From: Ruminococcus sp.
GTDB taxonomy: Bacteria > Bacillota > Clostridia > Oscillospirales > Ruminococcaceae
Length of the DNA stretch: 64,000 nt
Assembly: GCA_017529875.1 (NCBI GenBank)
Contig: JAFXNC010000043.1
Span: 99,936 to 163,935, forward strand
Direction: 5' to 3'
Part shown: positions 55,102 through 63,453 of the stretch, piece by piece
Layout: the number at the start of each line of letters is the position of its first letter
How positions within the stretch are numbered: position 1 is the first letter of the stretch
The notes under the pieces: generated by a model
Seen by the model: only the letters and a program-made list of their open reading frames with translations
What the model was told of the DNA's origin: nothing
Databases searched by the model: none
Position numbers and translations under genes: made by a program

Positions 55102-55290
55102 ATGATAGGCTATCAAATGTCAAACTTAATTGTTGAGCTGACCAAGCTGGAGATCGAGCTTATTAGGCTTAAATCATCAAACAAAGAGGCTTATACCTCA
55201 ATTACAAACAACATAGATCAGCTGATAAGCAGAGTCTCAGTGCTTAAACAAGATCTGCTTGGCGTTAATACCGATAAGACCAAAACTTAA
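55102..55290 (+). CDS. 62-residue coiled-coil protein
   Basis: A small protein (starts MIGYQMSNLIVELTKLEIEL) with a heptad pattern over most of its length, so probably an alpha-helical dimer. Function unknown. The SD AAAGGAGGT is close to ideal, at nine bases before ATG 55102, which supports it as a real gene. No hydrophobic segment. Confidence 0.65.
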   Translation: MIGYQMSNLIVELTKLEIELIRLKSSNKEAYTSITNNIDQLISRVSVLKQDLLGVNTDKTKT

Positions 55291-55411
55291 CGGTTAAGGG
55301 CAAATATCATACCGCAGGCCGGCCGGAGTATACCTTATTAATATATATAGGGTGTACTCCGATCTGACCGGGATAGAATAACATATTTATCAAACGAAGG
55401 GGGTGAAGCCA

Positions 55412-55624
55412 ATGATTATTGGAGCAGGTCTGTGCGATGATGTCACAAGGCAGATCGTCATAGAAGCGCTCGCCGCAGAGAGAGACGGTGTAGGCTGGGA
55501 GGATTTCGCCAAATACAAAGGTATCCCGCTTGACGAGATGGAAGCCATGCTCGCACTCTATGATATCAAAACAGGCGAGGACGAGATGATGCAGCTCGCA
55601 AGGGAGATGATTGGGCTTGTGTGA
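55412..55624 (+). CDS. 70-residue acidic protein, paralogue of the 86-residue protein downstream
   Basis: A small acidic protein with an HTH-like core WEDFAKYKGIPLDEMEAMLALY (about 28-50). The same pattern, [EL]xxFA[KR][YF]Kxx[SP][LV][DE][DE]xxA[MI]LxxY, occurs in the gene at 56048, so the two are related. Function unknown; DNA binding is possible. ATG at 55412 is preferred to GTG 55403, as GGGGGTG lies nine bases before it. Confidence 0.65.
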   Translation: MIIGAGLCDDVTRQIVIEALAAERDGVGWEDFAKYKGIPLDEMEAMLALYDIKTGEDEMMQLAREMIGLV

Positions 55625-55794
55625 GACCCCCCTATTATAATAAGTTATAGCCAAACAATAACAGTTTGTGATATTTGCTTTCCGGGAGCATAATCCCCTC
55701 CCCGATACACAATACAGCCAAAAGCCTCTTTTGGCAATTGTTACAAACGCTCTTGCGAATTTGGAACACGATTTGACATATTTTACAAAGTTCG

Positions 55795-55971
55795 CATTTT
55801 GAGCGGAAAAAGAATTTTATCTGGTATAAATTTTTTTTTCAAAAGTTTTTCTGCTATAAGTATTGTGTAAGTTTTATTTATTTCCTGCTTACAGCCCGGC
55901 GGGGTGCCGGGGAGAACTCCAAAAGAAAGGTGTGATGCCAAATGTTTGAGGTAAGATCAGACAGCTCCTGA
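55795..55971 (+). promoter_or_regulatory. Repeated leader A with 9-codon leader ORF
   Basis: Promoter-like TCTGGTATAAATTTTTT (55820-55836), then a leader with CCCGGCGGGGTGCCGGGGAGAA, an SD (AAAGAAAGG) and a micro-ORF MFEVRSDSS (55942-55971). The hairpin GCTCCTG / CAGGAGC (55963-55993) starts in its last codons. A closely similar leader lies at 56380. Probably regulatory RNA; it fills most of the gap 55625-56047. Confidence 0.55.
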
Positions 55972-56047
55972 TACTGCTTAATGATGCAGGAGCAAATCAA
56001 ACGCAGCTGCGAAGCTGCGGAACAAATGACAGAAAGGAGGGATCTTT

Positions 56048-56308
56048 ATGATGAACGATATTTATTATGAGATCATCGATGACGATAACAAGGTGATCGA
56101 GTTCGCTGAGGAATTCATTGAATACTCTAAAATGGGCATGGATCTGGAACGATTCGCAAGGTTTAAGAATCTGTCGGTTGAAGACACCACAGCGATCCTC
56201 GACAGATATACCGTCATTCTTCTCGAGGACGAGGACAACGTCATCGTTATTAGGAGAAAGAATGATCATGCTGATCAGGACGAAGCTGACGACAAGGAAG
56301 GCTCTTAA
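56048..56308 (+). CDS. 86-residue acidic protein, paralogue of the 70-residue protein upstream
   Basis: A small, highly acidic protein (tail DHADQDEADDKEGS). The core LERFARFKNLSVEDTTAILDRY (about 34-55) matches the core of the 55412 gene and suggests a short HTH-like fold. Function unknown. The SD GGAGG is seven bases before the first of two ATGs (56048 and 56051). It is preceded by leader A and a GCAGCT / AGCTGC hairpin (56000-56016). Confidence 0.65.
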   Translation: MMNDIYYEIIDDDNKVIEFAEEFIEYSKMGMDLERFARFKNLSVEDTTAILDRYTVILLEDEDNVIVIRRKNDHADQDEADDKEGS

Positions 56309-56379
56309 CTGTAAAATGCTGGTAACGAGAACGCAAAATCTGCTCCCGCTGAAAAAATATTTTTGAAAAAACTCAAAAA

Positions 56380-56560
56380 AGGGGCAAAAGCAAGAATTTT
56401 TCTGGTATAAATTTTTTCTTCGCAGAATTTTCTGATATATTATCTGCAGAAACGATGATGTAAGCAGCTAACACCCCTGCAGGTGCCGGGGAGAAATCAA
56501 TACAAAGGATTGATGCACTATGATTGTGTGATCTGCCGGCCTACGGGTCGGTTTTATAGG
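56380..56560 (+). promoter_or_regulatory. Repeated leader B with 3-codon leader ORF
   Basis: Same order as leader A: TCTGGTATAAATTTTTT (56400-56416), GGTGCCGGGGAGAA (56482-56495), an SD (AAAGG) and a minimal ORF MIV (56520-56531) overlapping a GCCGGCC..GGTCGG hairpin. The rest of the gap to 56748 shows only short hairpins such as ACAGC-ATG-GCTGT. Confidence 0.55.
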
Positions 56561-56748
56561 GAAACGTGGCATAACATTTTAATGTTAATCATTAACCCAT
56601 GAGTACTCGGATCATCTGATCGAACTGGCTGGGGAAATAGGTAGTCAAGAATAAGAATTGTATATCAACCGGGTAAAGGCTCCGGACAGTAAGCCTTGAT
56701 AAGAGACAGCATGGCTGTCTGACAAAGAATAAAAATGAGGTGTTATAT

Positions 56749-57492
56749 ATGAATAATACAGAAAAGAATATACCGATCACATGGATAAATATATTATCCA
56801 AGGAATATCCAAATTGTTGGAAGCAGTGTGACAAGATAGTAAAGTCAAAAGGAAAAGCGCTTCCCATATGGGGAAAGCATTGCGTAATCCCTATAGCCGG
56901 AACAATGGCAATCGTTATGGGAATGAAAAAGGGAAAAGATAGTCTGACTAATATTAACAACGCAGGAAGTGATTTCGGTTCTACACCATCTGCTTATTCA
57001 CTGATGGCAGGATTATATGCATGGAAAACTCGCAGAAAAACATATCATCTTGATAAGAAAACCGTGGAAAAGCTCGGCAGAGAAACTGATGATTTTAAGA
57101 TGCCGACAGAAAAACTCCTTAATATGCCTTATTCGGCTGTATGGATCGATTGGGATAACGATAAAAATGAAGAAGGCATTCTTGCTTGGTTGGAGTATGA
57201 CCTGGAACGAAGAGAGTATGAGTTAAGGATTGAACATCTGACAGAAAACGAATCTTACTCGTTATTCTATCATCTGACACCTGGAGTATCAGTATATGAA
57301 AGCATTAATCAAGCTATAGGGACAGGTGTTGAGAATCTGGATATTCTTCCTCCGTTTTTAGCGAAAGCAATAAAAAAGAAACTGGCACACCTGTTAGAGT
57401 ATCAGACATGTTTAGCAGTAAAAATGCTTAGGATACTTTTGTATGCCTGCTTTGGTGATGAAGGTATCGACCCGGATGACGATAAAAAATGA
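56749..57492 (+). CDS. AcrVA2-like protein
   Basis: A 247-residue protein whose middle and C-terminal parts follow the pattern of AcrVA2, an anti-CRISPR that lowers Cas12a by destroying its mRNA: a helix (YSLMAGLYAWKTRRKTYHLD), then LLNMPYSAVWIDWD (compare LLNLPDWCVYVDI in AcrVA2), ILAWLEYDLERREYELRIEHL, HLTPGVSVYESINQAI and a final helix pair (LLEYQTCLAVKMLRILLYAC). AcrVA2 homologues are common on mobile elements, many without proven anti-CRISPR activity. ATG at 56749 follows GAGG. The match is by eye from remembered sequence, so moderate. Confidence 0.5.
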   Translation: MNNTEKNIPITWINILSKEYPNCWKQCDKIVKSKGKALPIWGKHCVIPIAGTMAIVMGMKKGKDSLTNINNAGSDFGSTPSAYSLMAGLYAWKTRRKTYHLDKKTVEKLGRETDDFKMPTEKLLNMPYSAVWIDWDNDKNEEGILAWLEYDLERREYELRIEHLTENESYSLFYHLTPGVSVYESINQAIGTGVENLDILPPFLAKAIKKKLAHLLEYQTCLAVKMLRILLYACFGDEGIDPDDDKK

Positions 57493-57647
57493 TTGTATAT
57501 AAACGGAAACTGGAACACGAATTTGAAATGGCAGGCGGACGTGAATATAACACCGAATACTGCTCGTATAGTTATCCGTACATTTGATACTCCTTATTAA
57601 CAAGAGTCTCTATCAGATGATACTCATTAAGACATCAAACACCACAT

Positions 57648-57745
57648 AGGAAGGGAGTGGTCGCTATGAATGTATGATTTCCCGGCAACACAGCCGGTAT
57701 TTAATGAATATATCGGGCTATGTCCCCGAATAAAAAAGATCTAAC
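57648..57745 (+). promoter_or_regulatory. Leader-like element C with 3-codon ORF and hairpins
   Basis: SD GGAAGGGAG, micro-ORF MNV (57666-57677), then CCGGC / GCCGG (57683-57698) and CGGG..CCCG with AATAAAAAA (57718-57741). It has the same plan as leaders A and B but no gene follows closely, so it may be a relic or a small RNA. Confidence 0.4.
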
Positions 57746-57915
57746 ATAAGTGCGAGCCGTCATTTCAGTATTAATTCTCTGTACCATTCTTACATGGGCT
57801 AAAAGCAGATCAAAAAGATCTTGATCCATGACATTTTATTAAGGGGTTGCAATACCGCCTCATGTGTGATATAATTTTCTTGAACAGATGTGATCACTAA
57901 AGAGGCGATGCTGTG

Positions 57916-58051
57916 ATGAATGAATTCAATACATCAGGTCTTTGCGATCCTGACAAAGACTATGCTCTCCTTCTATTTCAACAAGAATAAGAAAGTCGGT
58001 GTGGAGCGTATCGGCATCGGAGGGAAGGTCTTGTTTGAGGGGACATTGTAA
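57916..58051 (+). pseudogene. Remnant of an AAA-ATPase-like gene
   Basis: Two overlapping short frames, 57916-57990 (MNEFNTSGLCDPDKDY...) and 57962-58051 (ending NKKVGVERIGIGGKVLFEGTL). The first looks like the N-terminus of the AAA-ATPase/DUF1703 proteins common in clostridia, the second could be its C-terminus, so the gene seems to have lost its middle. SD GAGGCG precedes it. The rest of 57493-58347 holds leader C, the terminator at 58061 and a CCCCTCG / CGAGGGG hairpin (58196-58223); no other gene is seen. Confidence 0.4.
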
Positions 58052-58060
58052 ACAGATAGT

Positions 58061-58092
58061 AAAGGACGATTCGTTGACGGATCGTCCTTTTT
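58061..58092 (+). terminator. Terminator after the ATPase remnant
   Basis: Perfect 10-bp stem AAAGGACGAT / ATCGTCCTTT with a 10-nt loop and a T-run. Confidence 0.88.
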
Positions 58093-58347
58093 CATAACCA
58101 TTGCCGGTTTTGTAATTCCGGAATACCCGCTCCCCTCATCCGGATCTCATAGATATCGTATGTGATCGAAGCACCGCTCCTGACAATATGAATATAACCC
58201 CTCGTGTTGATTGTCGAGGGGTTATAAGGGGTTATTGGACTTCACATTTTGACAAATGGTTTATCAGTGTCAAATAATACTGCTGTTATTCTCGATGCCG
58301 AAACAATGTCCGATTTATTTCGTTTTTTGTTCCGCTAATTGCATCAC

Positions 58348-58818
58348 TCACTTGCCCCCTAACCCAAACTCCGCACACAGCTTATCGAACCGAGCCTGCT
58401 CTTTCTCCTTGATAGCCTTCGACAGATCATTCATGCAATGATGAATAACATCGGCATCCTTGAGCACCTCGTCCATCGGGCTGTCAGTCGCCAGCTTGTC
58501 ATCGTGATGATAGATCGCAGAACAGATCATATCTGTTTCCGCATCACTTGTCAGACCAAGCTCTGCAAGTATCTCCCTTGCCAGCTCTGCACCCTTGTGT
58601 GCGTGATCGTCATAGGAGCCAGTCTTGTACGCATTAAGATCGTGCAGCATCGCAGCCATAGATGCAATTTCAGGATCAAGCCCCCGCTTCTTAGCTATCA
58701 TCGTAGCTGCGAGCGACACACCGTAAAGGTGTGCGATCGCACTTGTGCGTTTGTCTGCATCATCCATTTTGTTAAGTTCAGCATTTACGACTTTGCGAAG
58801 TTCTTTCAGTCTGCTCAT
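58348..58818 (-). CDS. HD-domain phosphohydrolase
   Basis: A 156-residue HD-superfamily protein. The metal ligands are visible in AIAHLYGV, AAMLHDLNAYK (HD near 60), DDHAHKGAELAREIL and VLKDADVIHHCM. Such short HD proteins hydrolyse nucleotides or other phosphate esters; the substrate is unknown. ATG at 58818 is preferred to one nine bases earlier, because AAAGGA is correctly spaced only for the later one. It is transcribed against the surrounding element genes. Confidence 0.85.
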   Translation of the reverse strand: MSRLKELRKVVNAELNKMDDADKRTSAIAHLYGVSLAATMIAKKRGLDPEIASMAAMLHDLNAYKTGSYDDHAHKGAELAREILAELGLTSDAETDMICSAIYHHDDKLATDSPMDEVLKDADVIHHCMNDLSKAIKEKEQARFDKLCAEFGLGGK

Positions 58819-59085
58819 TTTAATCATCCTTTTCTGATCGTGATTTACTAAATCGTAGCATAGTATCGGAAGAAAGTCAAGAGCTATGCATAAAACAAGA
58901 TATAAAATCAGGCGAATAATGCATATTTCAGGATATTGGTTTTATCCGTTTCCGCATATTTTAGCATATTATATACTTGTCCCAAATGTATCATTTCCAA
59001 AAAAACTTTTTAAGCAAAAAATTATTGACAATCTCACATAAACATGATACCATAGAGATAACAAATTGATCAGGGGGATGACAGG

Positions 59086-60144
59086 ATGAAACGGCACTAT
59101 GTAGACATGAAGATATATGCGAAAGCTGACAGGAATGCACGGAAAAAGATCTACTCCTACCATGTCTATGTCAGCGATGTTTTATGGGCTATTCTCGATC
59201 AGAAAAATACACAGCTTAGCACATCAAACACAACTGATATCACACAGACCGGGTATATGACGGTGATACCGTTAATTACAGCTACCGTCCCGGAGATCGA
59301 CGTTATTTCAATAATAGAAAAACTTCGTCAAGCCGGTATGATCCGCATGACTGAGCCCGGCAGCTCTGCCCGTGTCAAGGTATCCGCAGAAAAGATTGCA
59401 GCGTGCGAGAGCAAGGAAGAACTCAAAAGTTATTGTATCGAGAAACAGTCAATGATCTACGCTCAGCGGCTTATCGAGATCTTCACTGATACCGATAATT
59501 TCAATAAAAAGCCCCACAACGTCCAGGAGGAGCTCACAAATCGCTTTATTGAAAGAATGAATTCATACGGTGTGAAAGATATCAAGAAGATAATAATTGA
59601 GCACGGAGTTTACAGGCCAACCGATCAGCAGATGCTTAAGGAATACCTTGCTGTTTCGGGTGGTCAGCCTGAGGATACGGTCATCAATGCAGCGGATATC
59701 AATTTTGTCCGCAAGAAGCTCAAAGCATCAAATGATCAGGATACGATCCAGGCGATCTATGACCGCAAACTAAATCCGGATGAGCGTTCTGTGATAGCCA
59801 AAAGCGGCATTACTGCCGAAGAGGTTGAGGAGCTCATGAAGGAAAATCACCGAAGTACTCTTCTTGTGGCTGAAGAACTCAGCAAGAGAACTGATACCCC
59901 TGTCCAGTACCAGCAGGTCGGAAGTTATTGCAGACGTCATAACATCAAGCTCGGACGGTATCATGCGGGTGCGATCTTCTGCGATATGGAGATCATCCGT
60001 CTTACCAAAGGCTGGCCTGACGCCAAATTCCTGTGCAGATGCATCAACTGCGGCACAGAGAAAGAGTGCTTTCAATCCACGCTCCACAAGTACAAAAAAG
60101 AAGGAAAGAATATGTGCAAGATCTGTAAAAAGAAAAGAAAATGA
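59086..60144 (+). CDS. Protein of unknown function with C-terminal zinc ribbon
   Basis: A 352-residue soluble protein. The N-terminal part (about 1-95) looks like a winged-helix module (VISIIEKLRQAGMIRMTEPGSSARVKV), the middle (100-300) is helical with an HTH-like stretch (ITAEEVEELMKENHRSTLLVAEEL), and the C-terminus has CRCINCGTE...CKICKKKRK, a four-Cys zinc ribbon with basic tail. Together this suggests a DNA-binding protein of the mobile element, but I recognise no family. ATG at 59086 follows GGGGG. A TTGACA at 59034 may be its -35. Confidence 0.65.
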   Translation: MKRHYVDMKIYAKADRNARKKIYSYHVYVSDVLWAILDQKNTQLSTSNTTDITQTGYMTVIPLITATVPEIDVISIIEKLRQAGMIRMTEPGSSARVKVSAEKIAACESKEELKSYCIEKQSMIYAQRLIEIFTDTDNFNKKPHNVQEELTNRFIERMNSYGVKDIKKIIIEHGVYRPTDQQMLKEYLAVSGGQPEDTVINAADINFVRKKLKASNDQDTIQAIYDRKLNPDERSVIAKSGITAEEVEELMKENHRSTLLVAEELSKRTDTPVQYQQVGSYCRRHNIKLGRYHAGAIFCDMEIIRLTKGWPDAKFLCRCINCGTEKECFQSTLHKYKKEGKNMCKICKKKRK

Positions 60145-60281
60145 ACATCTGCTCCGGTTTGATGCCGGAGCATTTTTTTGTAATGTAAAGTTTCATGATA
60201 TATATATTACAGAGACCTGATTGATGTATGGAGCAAAGGACATCAAGAGGCTCAATTTTTATTACAAGGAGGATTTTTTAA

Positions 60282-60635
60282 ATGGATGCATTATTAATTG
60301 AAGGAAGCAAAGTGACGCTGTTCGGCTTTTCGGAGCTGTCGGAGGATGAGCTGCTGCGAGTCAGATTATATGAGAAGATGATGGTGATCACCACAGTTGA
60401 AAACCTTGCGAAGGAAATGCTGGAAGGAGAATGGCAATACTTCGACGGCATCAAAGACCCAAAGTTTAAGGCGATGCTGCTGAACGAGTTCCGGCATTGT
60501 CAGAATAATCTGGTGGTTTTCGTGGAGATCGCCGGCGTGTATTATCACAACATCATTTTAGGGTCAGTAACTTCAGACCAAGTCATCGACAGGTACGAAA
60601 GCAAAGGGATCGATATCCTACGACGAGAGATTTAA
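60282..60635 (+). CDS. 117-residue protein of unknown function
   Basis: A soluble protein with mixed charge (MDALLIEGSKVTLFGFSELS at the start), no Cys cluster and no membrane segment. The SD AAGGAGG ahead of ATG 60282 is strong and a clean terminator follows, which supports a real single-gene unit. No family recognised. Confidence 0.65.
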   Translation: MDALLIEGSKVTLFGFSELSEDELLRVRLYEKMMVITTVENLAKEMLEGEWQYFDGIKDPKFKAMLLNEFRHCQNNLVVFVEIAGVYYHNIILGSVTSDQVIDRYESKGIDILRREI

Positions 60636-60664
60636 ACAGTGAGCCTTCAAGTCATTGATGCCCT

Positions 60665-60688
60665 GCCCCGCTTCGGCGGGGCTTTTTT
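60665..60688 (+). terminator. Terminator of the 117-aa gene
   Basis: GCCCCGC-TTCG-GCGGGGC followed by six T residues: a textbook UUCG-capped terminator. Confidence 0.95.
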
Positions 60689-60711
60689 GTTGTCGGCAGA
60701 TACAACACTTA

Positions 60712-61194
60712 TCAGTATCTCCTCGCCCCGATGATATGGATGCATCGAGCCTGCTCAAAGCTGTATGATGACAGCGGCCTGTTAAATGCATCAAAAGAAT
60801 GTGCTGCAACATAAGGCTCTCCGCTATGCACACCGACTACAAACAGCGAATGATAATACAAGTCACCAGCACCGAGCTGGATTACATCACCGACAGCGGT
60901 CTTGTCAAGTGGAACGTCTTCTCCGAAAGGCCCCACAGATAGATTGCGAGTGATGAACCGATAAAAGTATTCAACTCCTGTCCATGCAGCAGCACGGTTA
61001 CTCAGTGAAATGTAATACCAGCCGATGTCCCGGGTATAATTCATAGCAGCCCCGCCAGCACGCAGGCATTGAGATACAAAATTGGTGCAGTCACCACCGA
61101 GGTTATCAAAATTGTAGTAAGCCGGATTGCGTGAGTATGCCCACTCTTGGGCATATGTTATTTCTTCATCAATATCGAGTTGATATTCGATCAC
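60712..61194 (-). CDS. Amidase-domain (CHAP-like) protein
   Basis: A 160-residue protein matching the putative amidase domain (Amidase_6): YAQEWAYSRNPAYYNFDNLGGDCTNFVSQCLRAGG holds the catalytic Cys near residue 35, and DLYYHSLFVVGV the His near 114. Such domains are papain-like and often act on peptidoglycan peptides. No signal peptide is seen, so export is unclear. GTG at 61194 is chosen because AGGGGTG lies about eight bases before it; ATG 61212 has no SD. Confidence 0.8.
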   Translation of the reverse strand: MIEYQLDIDEEITYAQEWAYSRNPAYYNFDNLGGDCTNFVSQCLRAGGAAMNYTRDIGWYYISLSNRAAAWTGVEYFYRFITRNLSVGPFGEDVPLDKTAVGDVIQLGAGDLYYHSLFVVGVHSGEPYVAAHSFDAFNRPLSSYSFEQARCIHIIGARRY

Positions 61195-61273
61195 AGTATC
61201 ACCCCTGATCATTCTATGCTGGATGATCGTTGAGGGTGAACAGATCATTTGCCGGCTTCACACAGCAGAGTTA

Positions 61274-61645
61274 TCAGGTAGACTTGTTTTTCTTCCGTTT
61301 CCTGTACCTTGCCTGGCGGTCAGCTGCAACGGAGCGTTCTTCCATATTATATATAACGCCATCATATGGCAGATAGGAATTGACGTTTGCTTTGGTCATT
61401 TTAAGCAGAGCCGCGATCTCGGAGATAGACTTGCCCTCCTTGTGAAGCTCTCCTATCTGCCGGACAAGGTCATTGGAATATACCCCGGCTGTGATCAGTA
61501 TCTTCCGGACTTTCATAGAACTGATACCCAAGTCCTTGGCAACAGCTCGGAGCGAACTGCCGGAGGCGTATGCCTCGCAGACGGCATTAATAAATTCGGC
61601 TTTTATTTTTTGAGGATCGTAGTTCGGTTTTAGTTTGGGACGCAA
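61274..61645 (-). CDS. HTH protein of a mobile-element family
   Basis: A 123-residue basic protein with two HTH segments: FINAVCEAYASGSSLRAVAKDLGISSMKVRKILITAGVYS (about 15-55) and ELHKEGKSISEIAALLKMTKANVNSYLPY (about 62-92), followed by a basic tail RQARYRKRKKNK. The sequence type KPNYDPxKI...VRKILITAGVY...SYLPY is frequent on integrative elements of clostridia as far as I recall, without known function. TTG at 61645 is preferred because AAGGAG lies eight bases before it, whereas the nearby GTG overlaps the SD. Confidence 0.7.
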   Translation of the reverse strand: MRPKLKPNYDPQKIKAEFINAVCEAYASGSSLRAVAKDLGISSMKVRKILITAGVYSNDLVRQIGELHKEGKSISEIAALLKMTKANVNSYLPYDGVIYNMEERSVAADRQARYRKRKKNKST

Positions 61646-61908
61646 GGTGGTCACTCCTTCTCGTGATTGAAAAGCATAACAAGCAAAACGTAACAATCAA
61701 GGCATTGGGCTGGTAAACGAGGAGTTTGGGGACTCCTCGGATTGATTTCTGTATATACCGCCACCAAAACCGCAGCTGCACGGACTTTAAACCGCACCTC
61801 ACCGCACTTTGAACCGCACTCCGCCGGACATTGACCGCACATATCCGAATCCTGTAGAATAACAATAGCACACAGCAATGTGTGACTTGAATCACAGGAG
61901 GTTCGGAA

Positions 61909-63453
61909 ATGACGAACTATCGAAAGATCTTGGAGATGCATTCTCAGGGCTTCAGCCAGAGAAGCATCGAAACAAATGTCCACAGTTCCCATCAGACTGT
62001 CAAAGCAGCTCTTGACCGTGCTAAGGAACTGAACATCTCTTGGCCGCTCGATGACGATGTGACCAACGAGGTGCTTGATGAGTTGTTTTGCGGTGAGCGC
62101 AAAAGCAGTTTAACGCGCTATGCGGCCATCGACTACGACTACATCCACCGGGAGCTTTCAAAGAAAGGCGTTACCCTCACTCTGCTCTGGCAGGAATACT
62201 GCGAGCGTGCTTACGTAGGCGGTGAAACGCCCTACATGAGTACGCAGTTTGGCGACAAATACCGCCGCTGGGCTCGTATCACAAAGGCTACAATGCGTGT
62301 AACCCATAAGCCCGGAGACACCATGCAGGTGGATTGGGCAGGAGGTACTATCCCGTATTATGACTCTGTCACCGGCGAGGAGTACAAAGCGTATCTGTTC
62401 GTTGCAGCTCTGCCTTGCAGCAGTTATCTGTATGTTGAAGCCTGCACAGATATGAAGCAGGAGAACTGGCTGTTGTGCCATGTTCATGCTTACGAATACT
62501 TCGGTGGTGTGACCCGTGTCCTCGTGCCGGATAATCTCAAGACCGGCGTGACATTGAATACTCGTTATGAAACGCAGCTGAACGCAAGCTACCGCGAGCT
62601 GGCAGAATACTATGGCACAGCTATTGTTCCGGCACGTGTACGCAAACCGCAGGACAAAGGTCTTGTAGAAAAGTCGGTAGGTTTTTCCACGACTTGGATA
62701 ACCGCCGCTTTGCGTGAGTGCAAGTTTTTCTCTTTTGCAGAGGTCAAGGATGCGGTTGAAGAACGTCTCGAATATATCAACACAAAACCCTTTCAAAAGC
62801 GCCCCGGCAGCCGCAGAGAAGCTTATCTCGCAGAGGAGAAGGAATTCATGTTGCCGCTGCCGAAACGTCCTTTTGAGCCGTCTGTGTGGAAGCAGCAGAC
62901 AGTCGGGAATGACTATCTCATAAGTGACGGACTCAACAAGTATTCTGTACCCTTTGACCTTATCGGTGAGCAGGTTCAGATCAGGCTGACCAAAGATCTG
63001 GTCGAGGTATACTTTAAAGGCAGCCGTATGACCTCGCACAGGCGCCTTGAAAAGTTTAGCATTCAGCCGGTCATGAAGCCGGAGCATATGCCCTCAAATC
63101 ATCTTGCGTACCTTAGCTACAATGCAGATGAGTTCAAGAAATGGGCGGCATCTGTCGGCAGATCGACCGAAGAAGTTGTCAAGTATTTTCTGACTTTGGG
63201 AAGTGCTCCCGAGCAGGGATACAAGGCTTGCGTGAGCCTCACCAAGCTCGGTAAGCGTTACGGAAAGAAAAAACTCGAAGCTGCCTGCGAACGTATGCTG
63301 GCATTCTCTTCATCGCCTTCGATACGCACGATAACAACGCTTTTGAAGAACAGCAAGGACTCCGATAAACCTTCGGAAAAGACCGATGACAGCAACAAAT
63401 ACGGCATCACCTGCGGTGCCGCCTACTGGAGAAAGGTGGGTGGCAGCAAATGA
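61909..63453 (+). CDS. istA: IS21-family transposase
   Basis: A 514-residue DDE transposase. An N-terminal HTH (about 5-45; ILEMHSQGFSQRSIETNVHSSHQTVKAAL) binds the ends. The rve core shows Asp in GDTMQVDWAGGTIPYYD (near 142), Asp in RVLVPDNLKTGV (near 205) and Glu in DKGLVEKSVG (near 253). A C-terminal SH3-like part (YSVPFDLIGEQVQIR) follows. It is intact. ATG at 61909 follows GGAGG. It acts together with the IstB ATPase encoded by the overlapping next gene. Confidence 0.95.
   Translation: MTNYRKILEMHSQGFSQRSIETNVHSSHQTVKAALDRAKELNISWPLDDDVTNEVLDELFCGERKSSLTRYAAIDYDYIHRELSKKGVTLTLLWQEYCERAYVGGETPYMSTQFGDKYRRWARITKATMRVTHKPGDTMQVDWAGGTIPYYDSVTGEEYKAYLFVAALPCSSYLYVEACTDMKQENWLLCHVHAYEYFGGVTRVLVPDNLKTGVTLNTRYETQLNASYRELAEYYGTAIVPARVRKPQDKGLVEKSVGFSTTWITAALRECKFFSFAEVKDAVEERLEYINTKPFQKRPGSRREAYLAEEKEFMLPLPKRPFEPSVWKQQTVGNDYLISDGLNKYSVPFDLIGEQVQIRLTKDLVEVYFKGSRMTSHRRLEKFSIQPVMKPEHMPSNHLAYLSYNADEFKKWAASVGRSTEEVVKYFLTLGSAPEQGYKACVSLTKLGKRYGKKKLEAACERMLAFSSSPSIRTITTLLKNSKDSDKPSEKTDDSNKYGITCGAAYWRKVGGSK

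Noticed and set aside
55880..56500. Thiamine (TPP) riboswitch-like GGGGTGCC..GGGGAGA in leaders A and B
   Set aside because: The CUGAGA core and the second conserved arm are missing and the genes behind are not thiamine genes.
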